Assembly: GCA_025200525.1 (NCBI GenBank) | Contig: CM045761.1 | Span: forward strand, 37,208,190 to 37,272,189 | Direction of reading: 5' to 3' | From: Camellia lanceoleosa | Lineage: Eukaryota; Streptophyta; Magnoliopsida; Ericales; Theaceae | Length of the DNA: 64,000 bases | Part shown: positions 21,620 to 32,595 of the stretch, one piece after another | How positions within the stretch are numbered: the first letter of the stretch is position 1 | Layout of the letters: the number at the start of each line of letters is the position of its first letter | Position numbers and translations under genes: made by a program | Notes under the pieces: model-generated | Seen by the model: the letters and a program-made list of their open reading frames with translations, nothing else | The model's database searches: none | What the model was told of the DNA's origin: nothing

Positions 21620-22239
21620 GGTTAATTACACTAATAGTCCCTATAGTTTGGGACTTGTATAAATTTGGTCATTGACTTTTCAATTATGACACATTTGACC
21701 ATGAATTTTGAATTTTGTTCCAAATAAGGACAATTGAAAATATCATTAGATTTTTCAAGGGTAAAATTGTCAATTTGATAAAATATAAACTAATTTGACA
21801 AAATAAATGTCAAAAAAGATTTTTTTTTAAAATTATTTTTATCCACCAATGATAAAATTATGTAAAATTAATAAAAATTACATGATTAATTTTTTAAAAT
21901 TAATTTTACATGATTATCATCCAAACACATAATAAAAATTATTTGGTAAAAAAAAAAAAAAAAAATTCTAAAAGATTTATCAATTTTACATAATTTTATT
22001 TTTAGTATGTAGAAATAATTTTAAAAAATTCAAAAATATTTGTTTGACATTTATTTCTGTCAAATTAGTTTATGTTTTATCAAATTGACAATTTTACCCA
22101 TGAAAAATCTAATTATATATTCAATTGTCTTTATTTGGAACAATGTTCAAAATTCAGGGTCAAATGTGTCACAATTGAAAAGTCATGGACCAAAGTGGCA
22201 CAAGTCCTAAACTATAGGGACTATTTGTGTAATTTGCCC
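21620..22239. mobile_element. Long foldback MITE
   Basis: The left arm GGTTAATTACACTAATAGTC pairs with the right end ...GACTATTTGTGTAATTTGCC. The match continues inward for about 200 bp (TAGTTT(G/A)GGACTTGT, CACATTTGACC, CAAATAA(G/A)GACAATTGA), so nearly the whole element is one imperfect inverted repeat with an AT-rich centre. Flanks are TA repeats, which hides the target duplication. No ORF. Mutator-type foldback MITEs look like this. Confidence 0.8.
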
Positions 22240-22252
22240 ATATATATATATA

Positions 22253-22677
22253 TGAAGCAACCACTCCCCGTGCCTTGCACATATTGTCTGTTTTGGCGAA
22301 ACCCGCCTTACGGTTTTGTTTCTCCCCCACTGGGGGAAAATGCCTATGCAAGATAAGAGAAGCCAGCCTGCTTATAAGGTGGGAAAGTAGTCCCTCACAG
22401 ACCGATGTGGGATTTCCCCACACATTAGCCCCTAGCTGAGCTGGCTCCGGCACCGGTGCAATACAACCAAATGCCGAAGGGAGTTCTTATAGACGGGCGC
22501 CAAATGAAGCAACCACTCCCCGTACCTTGCATATATTGTCCGCTTTGGCGAAACCCGCCTCACGGTTTTGTTCTTGCCCCCACTGGGGGAAAAGGCCTAT
22601 GTAAGGTAAGAGGAGCCAGCCTGCTTATAAGGTGAGAAAGTAGTCCCTTACAAACCGATGTGGGATTTCCCTGCACA
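22253..22677 (-). mobile_element. TRIM-type LTR element, first of a tandem pair
   Basis: Two short LTRs (22253-22424 and 22505-22677) flank an 80-bp interior. Read on the minus strand the LTR starts TGTG(T/C)GGGAAATCCCACATC and ends GGTTGCTTCA; a primer site TTTGGCGCCCGTCTATAAG follows and a purine-rich AGCTAGGGGCTAATG precedes the other LTR. No coding capacity; it needs proteins from elsewhere. The LTR contains a TATA-like CTTATAAG. Confidence 0.85.
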
Positions 22678-22679
22678 AA

Positions 22680-23102
22680 TGAAGCAACCACTCCCCATGC
22701 CTTGCACATATTGTTCGCTTTGGCGAAACCTGCCTCACGGTTTTGTTCCTCCCCCACTGGGGGAAAAGGCCTATGCAAGGTAAGAGGAGCCACCCTGCTT
22801 ATAAGGTGGGAAAGTAGTCCCTCACAGACCGATGTGGGATTTCCCCGCACATTAGCCCCCAGCCGAGCTGGCTCCGGCACCGGCGCAATACAACCAAGTG
22901 CCGAAGGGAGTTCCTACAAATGGCGCCAAATGAAGCAACCAATCCCCGTGCCTTGCACATATTGTCCACTTTGGCGAAACCCGCCTCACGGTTTTGTTCC
23001 TCCCCCAATGGGGGAAAAGACCTATACAAGGTAAGAGGAGCCAGCCTGCTTATAAGGTGGGAAAGTAGTCCCTCACAGACCGATATGGGATTTCCCTGCA
23101 CA
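22680..23102 (-). mobile_element. TRIM-type LTR element, second of a tandem pair
   Basis: Same layout: LTRs 22680-22851 and 22931-23102, interior 22852-22930 with the primer site GGCGCCA beside the inner LTR. Only two bases (AA) separate it from the first element, and the pair as a whole is flanked by the AT repeat, so a single insertion followed by unequal recombination, or an insertion at the end of the first, is likely. Confidence 0.85.
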
Positions 23103-24485
23103 ATATATATATATATATATATTTTATATTTAAGTTTTTATATAAAATTATATTTCAATTTTTGTAAATAAAAATTGAGAACTTATGTCTTCAAGTTTTA
23201 ACATTAGGGCCCCGTTTGTTTGGAGAGTTAGAGTATCTCCAATGGTTATTGTTGTAATACTATTGCTATTGCTATAATTTGGCAATGCATAGTGTTATTT
23301 TGCCAAATTATAGCAATGATACTCCAATGGTCACTTGCTATTTTGGCAATTCTCAACCAATTTTCTCTCCAAATTTGTAGGTATTGTTTGGATATAGGTT
23401 TTTTTGTGATTTTATTTTTGTTTATTTTTTTTGTCTTTTGTGACTTTATTTAATTGTTTGTAAAAAAAAATTATATATTTATATTATTTTCAACTAGACA
23501 AATATAAAAAATTTTAAAAAATTAAAAAATTGAAAAATATATATATATAATTCACCCTACCAAAAAACATATCACTACATACTTAATAATTTTTTTTAAC
23601 TACATATAAAAAATAAAAAATCACTGAACAAAATCTCAGCCGTTGATTAAATAACAATCCAATTGCTGAGATCAATACTCTAGAATAATCTGCTCAATCT
23701 TCTAGATCACTGTCTCTCTCAACAAACCCCTCTGCTGGTTCTCACCTTCTTTATGACCGATTCACCACAACATTTTGATCACTGTCTCCCTCATTCTCAC
23801 CATCTTTATCTCTCTCTCTCTCTCTCCTTGGTTCTCACTTTCTTTATGACCGATTCAGCACAACATTTGTTTAGTTGTCGGGAAATAGAGCAAAGGGATA
23901 GTGATTGTTTATTTATTTGTTCCGATCTTCTCCGATCTTGATCTTCTCCGAACTTCTCCGATTTTGATGTCGAAGCTCTCTACTCTCATCTTCTTCTTTG
24001 ATCTTGATCTTCTCCGATTTCGAGTCTCTAATTTTTATTCCAGATTGGCTTGGATGGGATTCGAATACTTGATACAGTAACTAGTCGGACACTAAGAATA
24101 TATCCACTTGAGACCGTGACACGATATGAAGTACTGTAGACACCCCATTTTTGACCGTCCTCAAGACTCAGACGTCACCGATTGAGCGCTTGGTGATGTT
24201 GCATACTGTGCTCGTTCAGAAGTCTCAGAGTCGCGGCTGTGCGCCCTGCCTCCGGACTTCCGAACCCTCTTCTGTGCCTTGTCTCGGTTTGCGAACCAGA
24301 CTCGGTTTTCTCTGTTTTCTTTCCTGAGGGAAGGGAGTGGTCCTGTAGGCTATCTCTCGGTGGCCGTGGGCTACGTTTCGTGGCCGTAGGCCATTTTGCC
24401 CATTTCAGAGCCCGGTTCCCGGTTTTCGGAGCCGTCAGGCCGTGTGCCTCGGCTCGGGACCGCTCAACCATCTCCGATTTCTCCG

Positions 24486-24805
24486 ATTTTTGGCAGGAAC
24501 CTCTGTTTTATCATATCGAGGGACACTGGGGCCTCTGATGCCCACTTCGTGGCCGAATGCCACTTTCGGTGCCTATAGCCGGTTTTCGGGGCCCCGAACC
24601 TTGCGGTTTGGGCCCCAAGCATTCATTTTGCATCGGTTTTCTCCGGTTTTTGGCAGGAACCTCTGTTTTATCATACCGAGGGACACTGGGGCCTCTGATG
24701 CCCACTTCGTGGCCGAATGCCACTTTCGGTGCCTGTAGCCGGTTTTCGGGACCCCGAACTGCGCGGTTTGGGCCCCGAGCGTTCATTTCTCATTAGTTTT
24801 TGTTC
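24486..24805 (+). repeat. Two tandem copies of a 160-bp unit in the giant LTR
   Basis: TTTTTGGCAGGAACCTCTGT and the following 130 bp recur with period 160 and few differences. A third, degenerate start (TTTGGCAGGTACCTCTGTTTC) follows at about 24810. Confidence 0.8.
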
Positions 24806-24959
24806 AATTTTGGCAGGTACCTCTGTTTCAACACCAGGAAGATCACTGGGGGGTGGGAGGCCAGCAATTATCCCAGATAACCAGTTTCGCTCCTCCAGCG
24901 CCCGTTTTGCTCACTTCCGGGCCAATGTTGAACACCCTGGGGATATTTTCTTCCAACCA

Positions 24960-25300
24960 AAGCTACATATTTGTGATCAGGGGACATGGGAGGACCCTAA
25001 AAGTGCATGGTCGGCCAGTAATTGTGCTTTTCATTTTTGAGCCTCTCCTTCAAATGCAATGTTGTGACTCCTGCTTCAGTGTTGCCAATTTCCAACCTTG
25101 GATCCCTGTTCTACACACATGGGAGGACACCAAAAAGTGGTGGTCGGCCAGCAATTCAGAGTTTCATTTTTGAGCCTCTCCTTCAAATGCAATGTTGTGA
25201 CTCTGTTGGTGTTGCGATTCCAATCTTGGGGCTTTATTCTACACACTGGAGGACACCAGGGTGGTGGTCGGCCAGAAATTTGGACTTCATTTTTGGGCCA
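24960..25300 (+). repeat. Three tandem copies of a ~130-bp unit in the giant LTR
   Basis: Units begin at GGGAGGAC(C/A)C near 24986, 25121 and 25248 and share TCGGCCAG(T/C)AATT and GCCTCTCCTTCAAATGCAAT. They lie upstream of the TATA-like site, in the presumed U3. Confidence 0.75.
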
Positions 25301-25499
25301 TGGCAACTGCCAGGTGAGTGGGTGGCCGACCCGATTGGGGTGGCCGGCCGCCACCTTCGAAAAATTACAGCCGGCCCTTTTCTCTTTCTCTCTTCTGAAT
25401 TTGTCCGGATATTTTTTGCAAAATATCTCCCCCTCCGGGGGATATTTTGGGAGGGAAATCTTGCCTCAATTTCCCTCCCCTTTTACACCCTTTCTTGCC

Positions 25500-25507
25500 T
25501 ATTTAAA
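25500..25507 (+). promoter_or_regulatory. Likely TATA box of the giant LTR
   Basis: TATTTAAA sits after a C-rich stretch and about 25-30 nt before a pyrimidine-rich segment (CTGCCCTCCTCCTTTGC), as expected for a pol II start. It would place the hairpin arrays downstream in the transcribed R/U5 part. Confidence 0.5.
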
Positions 25508-27017
25508 GGGCTGCCCTCCTCCTTTGCTAGGGTTAGAAATTTTGGTCTCAAATACCTCTCTCTCAAAACCTCCATTTTCTATCTCCAAAACTCAAAAAAC
25601 CCTCAAGCATCTAGGCCAATCCTTCATCAACCCTAAGCACCACCATCAACAACTCCATTTCAGCGGCAAGGGAGTGATTTTTAGAGGCCAACAAGCAACA
25701 ATTTCAAGTCAAGAAGCCACCAAAGTTGGCTCTCCAAGGGTAAGCCTCTAAATCCCTTTTTCTCGCATTATTTTCTATCAATTCTATGCCCTATTTCCCT
25801 TTTGTTTTGGGCTTTGACCCCTACTGGTTTTGTGCTTATTTTGAGCCCCTCTACAACATTGTAGAAGGGCTCAACCTCACTTGGTGCCTCTATCATACAC
25901 CTCTTTCAATATCACCCTTTATGCCAATTATTTGCATGCTTTGTTTGGCTCTTGAATGATCTGATTTCGAACCTCATATATACTGTTAGTGGGCTTATAT
26001 TGAGCCCCTCTTCAACATTGAAGAAGGGTTCCATCATGTTGGGTGGCTCTAGCATGCACTTCCTTTGAAATTCTTCCATTTTACCGTAAACTTGCATGCT
26101 ACTTTTAGCCTATATGCATTTATTTTTGGAGCATGCTATAAACTGATTATGGGCTAATTTTGTGTCCCTCTACAACATTGTAGAAGGGACCAATCTTGTT
26201 TGGTGCCTCCATGAATGGCCTCTCTTTGTACCTCTCTTTGGCCATGTTTTGCATACCTCTTTGAGCTTATTTGGTCACTGTTTTGAGTCTTCATCAGGCC
26301 TACAAAGAGCCTTATTTTGGCCTTCTCATCATGTTTTGTTAAGAGTATTAGGCCATTTGATGATTGGTTTTGGTACTTCATGTTATATCCCTCACATTTT
26401 CCGTAAAATTGCATGCTTTGTTAGGCTTGCTTAGCCTCTGTTTTCAGCCTTCATCAGGCTTAGAAAGTGTCTTATTTTGGCCCGTTCTTCATATTTTGTT
26501 AAGGGTCCAAAGTTGTTTGGTGTATGCTTATGGTACCTTGTGTTATAGCCTTCATTGGCTCATTATTTTGCATGCTTTGTTTATCATATCTACATACTGA
26601 ATTTGGAGTTGTCATTCACTGTAAATATGCATATTTTGGGCTCCTCTTCAAAGTTGTAGAAGGAAATTTTGTGGTTTGAATTTTCTACATGCTACTTGCT
26701 TAATAAATCCCCTCTTTTCCCCCATTTTTGCATGCCATTGTTGCCATATCTATGCTCAAAATTTGGCCTTGTTTTGTACTGAAAAGATGCTATTTTTGGG
26801 GCTTCCTTGCTACTGTTTTTTCTTTCATGTACCAATTTTGCATGTTTAGCATAGCCGTAGGCCATTTCGGGTACTTAAAATCACATTTCGGGATGATTTC
26901 ATGCATTGATCGTCATTTCGTACCATTTCGGGGCTGTTTTCCCCTTCATTTAGCTGCTGAAATTTGGTTTGCATGCTTGCATATCATTTTCCATGTCATT
27001 TCATGCCTTAGTGCATT

Positions 27018-27840
27018 GCCTCGGTTTGCGTGCCCGTGGGCACGCACTTCGAGGCACTCCGTTTTCATTCATCGGCATCTTATGTGAGTGCGGCTGAGGT
27101 CCTCTCATGTTAGTGTAAGCCCGATCTGCATTTTTCATGCCTGTACATCACCGCCTCGGTTTGCGTGCCTGTGTGCACGCATTTCGAGGCACTTCTTTTT
27201 TTATCCGACGGCATCTGACGTGAGTGTGGCTGAGGTCCACTCATGTTAGTATAAGCCCAATTCGCATTTCCATCTCATTTTATCATTGCCTCGGTTTGCG
27301 TGCCTGTGGGCACGCATTTCGAGGCACTTCGGTTTTATCCGATTTTCATTCCACATCATCGCCTCGGTTTGCGTGCCCGTGTGCACGCATTTCGAGGCAC
27401 TTTGGCTTTATCCAATTTTCATTCCACATCATTGCCTCGGTTTGCGTGCCCGTGTGCATGCATTTCGAGGCACTTCGGTTTTATCCGATTTTCATTCCAC
27501 ATCATCGCCTCGGTTTGCGTGCCCGTGTGCACGCATTTTGAGGCACTTCGGTTTTATCCGATTTTTATTCCACATCATCGCCTCGGTTTGCGAGCCCGTG
27601 TGCACGCATTTCGAGGCACTTCGATTTTATCCGATTTTCATTCTACATCATCGCCTCGGTTTGCGTGCCTGTGGGCACGCATTTCGAGGCACTTCGGTTT
27701 TATCCGATTTCTCATTTCATCATCGCCTCGGTTTACGTGCCCGTGTGCACGCATTTCGAGGCACTTCAATTTTATCAGATTTGCATCTCACATCATGGCC
27801 TCGGTTTGCGTGCCCGCGTGCACGCTTTTCGAGGCATCTC
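27018..27840 (+). repeat. 73-bp tandem array of a nested palindrome
   Basis: Unit starts at 27018, 27153, 27288, 27361, 27434, 27507, 27580, 27653, 27725 and 27798. The first two intervals are 135 bp (73 plus a 62-bp insert with GGCTGAGGTCC), the rest 72-73 bp. Each unit has GCCTCG-GTTT-GCGTGC-six nt-GCACGC-ATTT-CGAGGC, in which GCCTCG/CGAGGC and GCGTGC/GCACGC are exact complements. A decayed relative is near 28098-28135. Confidence 0.92.
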
Positions 27841-28953
27841 ATTTTCATCTCATTTTCCCAGTATAGTGCATACTAAACTGTATCTTAGTTGCATTCCGTG
27901 CATATCATACATAGTGCATTGTGTTCGGAATAGGAGTTAGCCCGGGCACGGGAAACGAGGTCCGTTCCGTACTCCGAGTGATGGAACGTATCTCTATTCC
28001 CAAGTCATCGACACTCCGGATTACCCATGATGGAGTTAGGTTTTCATGTGCATTCATCCTATATTGAATTGTGCAATTCGACTACTCGGCCATCATGCAT
28101 CGGTATGCGTGATTGATGGCACGAGGATCGAGGCATGCATATATTTGTGAAGATACATTGCTATGCCCTTTTCCTGCTCTCTGTTGTAGCAAATTGAAGA
28201 ATCAGCAAATTTTCGGAACCTGACACGCATTTCGAGAAACAGCGCAAACAGAGGCTAATTGGGGCATCCTAGTGGATTTCCGCGCCAGGCAGCCCAACAT
28301 ACATCATACATCGGAAGCAAGGCAGTCCCTGGCTTGCATGCCAGTTTTTACCGCTTTCCTAGTTTGATTTGTTAATCTGTAATATTCTTTTATTTCGGAC
28401 TGTATTATTATTTATTCGGACCCTCTGCGCGAGGGCAATGTTGTAATAAGGGTGTGTGAGTGTGATGTATGTCTTCCAACCCCACGTCTTTCTCCCTTTT
28501 ATTTACCCGCTTACGATGGTTAGATATAGGGCATATTTCAATTAGCATACTGATGACAAAGATGTTTGCATCATTCATCTGTTTTGCACGCACCGGGCTC
28601 GGCGCATCATACAAACTGCATCTGTATTTCAATTCCAAGTTGAATACTTGATAGCTGTTGCATCTCATATGCCATATTTAGAATAGCCGAGCCTGCTATA
28701 GTTGCATTTTGCATGTGTTGCATTAGGCATTTCAGCACATTTAGGATCATGCATGATTTTTAATCAGCTTTTGTTTTGGCTTGGAGTACTCGGTGAGTTT
28801 TATGCTTTAGCATCCTTGCATGAGTGTGAGTGTTGCCATGATAGCATGCTTACCATGAGGCTAAATGCTTATGTGATATAACTGCCTTGAATGCCTGTGG
28901 GTGGAGGTTGAGTTATCTGAATTGGGACAATTCGTCAAATGTTTGTTTTAAGC

Positions 28954-29032
28954 CCACTAGATAGTGGCAAAATCATGTTTTCTAAGCCCACCCGAGGGTG
29001 GCAAATCCGCATTTTAGCCTACCTGCGGGTAG
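28954..29032 (+). repeat. Three consecutive short hairpins with co-varying stems
   Basis: CCACTAGATAGTGG (28954-28967), CCACCCGAGGGTGG (28988-29001) and CTACCTGCGGGTAG (29019-29032) are spaced 34 and 31 nt, each preceded by an (A/T)AGC(C) stretch and followed by CA. The stems differ but remain paired. Confidence 0.75.
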
Positions 29033-31860
29033 CACCATCACACCATTTTCAAACAAACAAACATGAAATGTTTTGTTCCAATTCAGACGACTCGGTCTAT
29101 ACTTGTTTGCTGCGAGCATCACATAGTAATTCTAGGCTAATAACCGGAATAAGAACATACAAAGTTTTCAAAAACAGATATCATGGTTAGTAGAGGCCGG
29201 TCTTTGACCGGGCGAGAGGGGGTGCTCACGATGTGACTTCCCTAATCGTACCCAAGTTCCCGAGCCAACTTTGGTAATGACGGACACGTGGCCTTTGGCA
29301 CCGAGTCAGGGTTTCCTAAATTTCCCATTTAAAAAATATTTAGGTGGCGACTCTGTTATCTGGCAAAGTAGTCCATGTTTGGCATTTCTTTCAAAAAATC
29401 TATTTTTTTCAAAACGATTTGCCGGATTTGGACTCTTTGGTTCAAGATTTAGAACCGCAACAAAATCGAGTCCGAACTGTAGCGAGGTCCCTCGCGGGCA
29501 TGTTACAAGTACGCTCTCTACTTTGTCTTATTTGTAAGTTGCAAACGAATTACTTGTAGAATTAGCATTGAGGATTTCCCCCCCTCTCCCCCTCTCTTTT
29601 AGGTACTGGATTCATATATATTTGCCTTTTGGGCCAAAAGCTCCATTGACATTGGACTTAATGTAGTTTATGATCATTTTTGTTGGACTCTCTGCTTTCA
29701 GATGCTGTGCTGTGCAAAGAGTGTCTGTGCAATGAATTGATTCTCAACCACCAAACAGTGCCTTTATATCTCCAAACATGCATTGGTCTAGGGTTTTCAG
29801 ATTGCCTCAGATTTACAAGCATGTACATCACTCCTCTTCTGGATGCCGGTAACTTCGTTCATTAGAATGTATTAATATATCTAATTCATATTTATCACAC
29901 TCAAACAAATCTGGGCTTACACACATTACCCCAATTTGTGATTTTTTGTTGAAATTTTTGAGTAATTGGTGAATTTGGTATTGCTGAAATTTGGTGATTT
30001 TCGTATTGGTGAAATTTGTCTGGAAAAGGCCCAAATTGGTGAATTTGGTGTGTTTTTTTTTTTTTTTAAAGACACATCTTGAAGTAATTGGTGAATTCTG
30101 TTTTAAACAAAATGGTAAATTTTGCTTTTAAAATAAAAAAACTTCTAACATTTTGGAAAGTCCCAACTGAAAGGGAAAGAGGAAAGGAAGAAATCTGTTG
30201 GTTTTTGGGTGACTTGGCAGATTTGGCAGTTGCCAAAGTAGCTGCCAAATTTGTATAGCATGCCATTGGGGAAACTATTTTTTACCAAATTGCTATATTA
30301 TAGCATTGGCAGCTATTTTAGCAATCCATTGGAGATGCTTTTAGAGGGGGGATTGGAATTGATAATGAAGTGAGACCCACTAACATTGTGTTTGTTTTGA
30401 GAGATAAGGAGGGGATTGATAGTGAGTTCCGGATTATGAATCCCCTTGGGGAGGGGATTCGGATGAGTCTCCAAGACTTGATATTAGAAAAATAGTCCGC
30501 CGGACTAGAAATTTTTTATTTTTTTAATTTTATTTTTTACATGTTGGGCATTTTTTTTGAACATTAATGTTTAATTTTTTGTATTTTTTGTTAAGTAAAA
30601 ACCATTATTTTACTTGTTTTATTTTTTTTCTAGAAGTTTTTTATTTATTTTAAATTTTATACATGTTGGATTTTTTTTTAAAAAACATTAATGTTTAATG
30701 TTTTTGTATTTTTTGTATTTGTTTTGTTATTTTATATAAAAATAATTTAACAATCCCTACAATACAACTATCATAAAAATAAACATAATTTTACTTAATC
30801 CCCTCACTATCAGTCCCCTTATTATGAATTCCCTCAATTCTACCTCTGAAAACAAACGGGCCTAAGGGTTTAGTCAAGGAAAATTTGTTTTTGTCGACCC
30901 TTTGTATGAAGATATTTTTTTGTGGAGCTTTATATTAGAAATACATTTTTAACCTTCACGATTAGAGACTTTAAACAAAAATTTATGTTTTATTTACTAT
31001 TTTTATTGGGTACAAATTTCAGAACAAATTTAAAATCCAAACAAATCATACCTATTCATTCACTACAAGAAAATGCACCTTTGGCGATCAAAATTGGCAA
31101 CTAAACAAAATTTAGTGACCAAAGTTGTGAAATTGGCGACCAAAAATTTTTTTAGTCGGCAAAAGTACAATATTTAGTTACTAATTTTTTTTAGTCGGGG
31201 TATGTTAATTATTGACAACTAAAAAAAAATTTAATTGCTAAAAATACCAAAATTGGTGACAAAAAAATATTTTAGTCGCCGTATATTGAGTTTTGACTAT
31301 TAAAACCATTTAGTCGCCGAATGGAAAATAAAAAATTATTTTTTATCTTTGTTGACCAAAAAGATATTTTCAGCGACAAAAAAATATTTTAGTCGCCGTA
31401 TATTAAGTTTTGGCTACTAAAACCATTTAGTTGCCGAATGGAAAATTTAAAAAAAAAAAAATTATCTTTGGCGACCAAAAGTTTGGTCGCAAAAACTTAT
31501 TTTCAGCAACAAAAAAAATTTTAATCACCAAAAAACTAAAATATTTGGAGGGAAACATTTCAAATTTTGGAGGGATTTATAAAATTAATAGGCGACTAAA
31601 AATATTTAGTCACTAATGGTGTAATATATATATATATATATATATTTGGTTTTCAAACCACAAACCAGTCTGCCTCTTCCTCTTCGCTGCTCCTCTTCCT
31701 TTCCATCTTTCACTGCCGCTCCACTAGTCGCGCCTCCACTGTTCTCTCTCGTAGCCGCAGGCAACCAGAGCACCAATTCACCTAGATTTGCCTTATTTTC
31801 TCTCTCTAAAATCTCTCTATATTCGTTTATCTGTCTATCCATCAACAGCAAGATCGATGA

Positions 31861-31989
31861 CATGCTGGAGATTGCGACGACGATGAATCAAGAGAAGGCG
31901 AGGAAACTAAATGGAACCCTTCTCAGTATGAAGCTCTCCTTAAAGGAGGTGAACATGTCACCTCTGTTCTTGAAGAAATTGCCAAGCTT
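31861..31989 (+). pseudogene. Captured exon-like segment in CACTA, copy B
   Basis: 43 codons open from a stop at 31858 to the donor GTAACT at 31990, with WNPSQYEALLKGGEHV. Against copy A the changes are mostly conservative (HATSILEVIAKL against HVTSVLEEIAKL). Source protein not identified. Confidence 0.45.
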
Positions 31990-32595
31990 GTAACTACTTC
32001 TCTTCTCAATTCTCTTTATATTCTTTGTTAATTTTTTGCCCTTAAAACCCTAAACCCTTTATTGTTTGTTAGAAACTGAGTCTGTTTACCTTCAAGTGTT
32101 TCTTGGTTGAAAGATTTTTGTATTTTCTTTTATTCATATTCAATTAATTTTCAAGTTCTATGGATGCCTATTTCAAACTTTCTAGATTATTGATTGGACA
32201 GCTTGGTTTACTTGCAAACTATAGTATGGATAAACCCTAAACACTTTTCTTTAATTGGGTTTTCCTTACACCTAATTTGCTTGTTTTAAAATGTTGGAGG
32301 TTTTTTTTGAATAATCTGAAGTTTCTCCATGATAAGATGCATATTAATTTAAAATTGATTATCTAGAGTGATGTGGGTCACAGTTGGTAGTTGTTCGTTA
32401 TCATCTGCAAACACATTTCAGGTTGTACCTAAGATAACTAGAGGGCCAACAAACATGTAAGGAAATATAGGGTATAGTTGCCAAACAAAAATGTGAATGC
32501 TTGCTTAAAGTTATGCTCTTATGCGCCGGTGGATCAGTTGCCAAGAATCGATGCGTAGATCACGCAATCGCAGCATGTGGTGGCCAAGTATTCAG

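Larger units (their letters stand above)
24135..29507 (+). mobile_element. Giant solo LTR (Ogre/Tat-like), 5.4 kb
   Basis: Starts TGTAGACACCCCATTTTTG and ends GGGCATGTTACA, flanked by the 5-bp duplication AGTAC (24130-24134, 29508-29512). Copy A has a single AGTAC at the same place, proving the borders. There is no gag or pol. A promoter-like TATTTAAA lies at 25500-25507, followed by a C/T-rich leader. LTRs of this size are known from Ogre-type Tat elements. The body is built of tandem repeats (24486/24646 about 160 bp; 24960-25300 about 130 bp, three copies; 25850-26660 irregular; 27018-27840). A TGGCGACTC motif at 29345 resembles an Ogre primer site, so an unusual internal deletion derivative is the alternative to a plain solo LTR. 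Confidence 0.8.
23207..30862. mobile_element. Non-autonomous TIR element with nested MULE-like element, copy B
   Basis: Termini GGGCCCCGTTTGTTTGGAGAG (left) and CTCTGAAAACAAACGGGCC (right). The nested inner element spans about 23228-30343 with ends AGAGTATCTCCAATGG and CCATTGGAGATGC. Its body is split by the giant LTR. It repeats the CT-rich stretch and the exon-like segment of copy A. Confidence 0.5.

Noticed and set aside
24239..25751. Open frames of 90-217 codons in the giant LTR U3
   Set aside because: They follow the GC-rich tandem repeats, overlap each other in several frames, and do not resemble proteins.
27018..27840. Regular repeats with spacers, at first sight CRISPR-like
   Set aside because: The spacers are also repeated (73-bp tandem unit), the host is a plant, and the array is inside an LTR.
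27286..27940. Long overlapping frames (188-196 codons) in the palindrome array
   Set aside because: The 73-bp period keeps two frames open by chance; the peptides are plain tandem repeats with no known domain.
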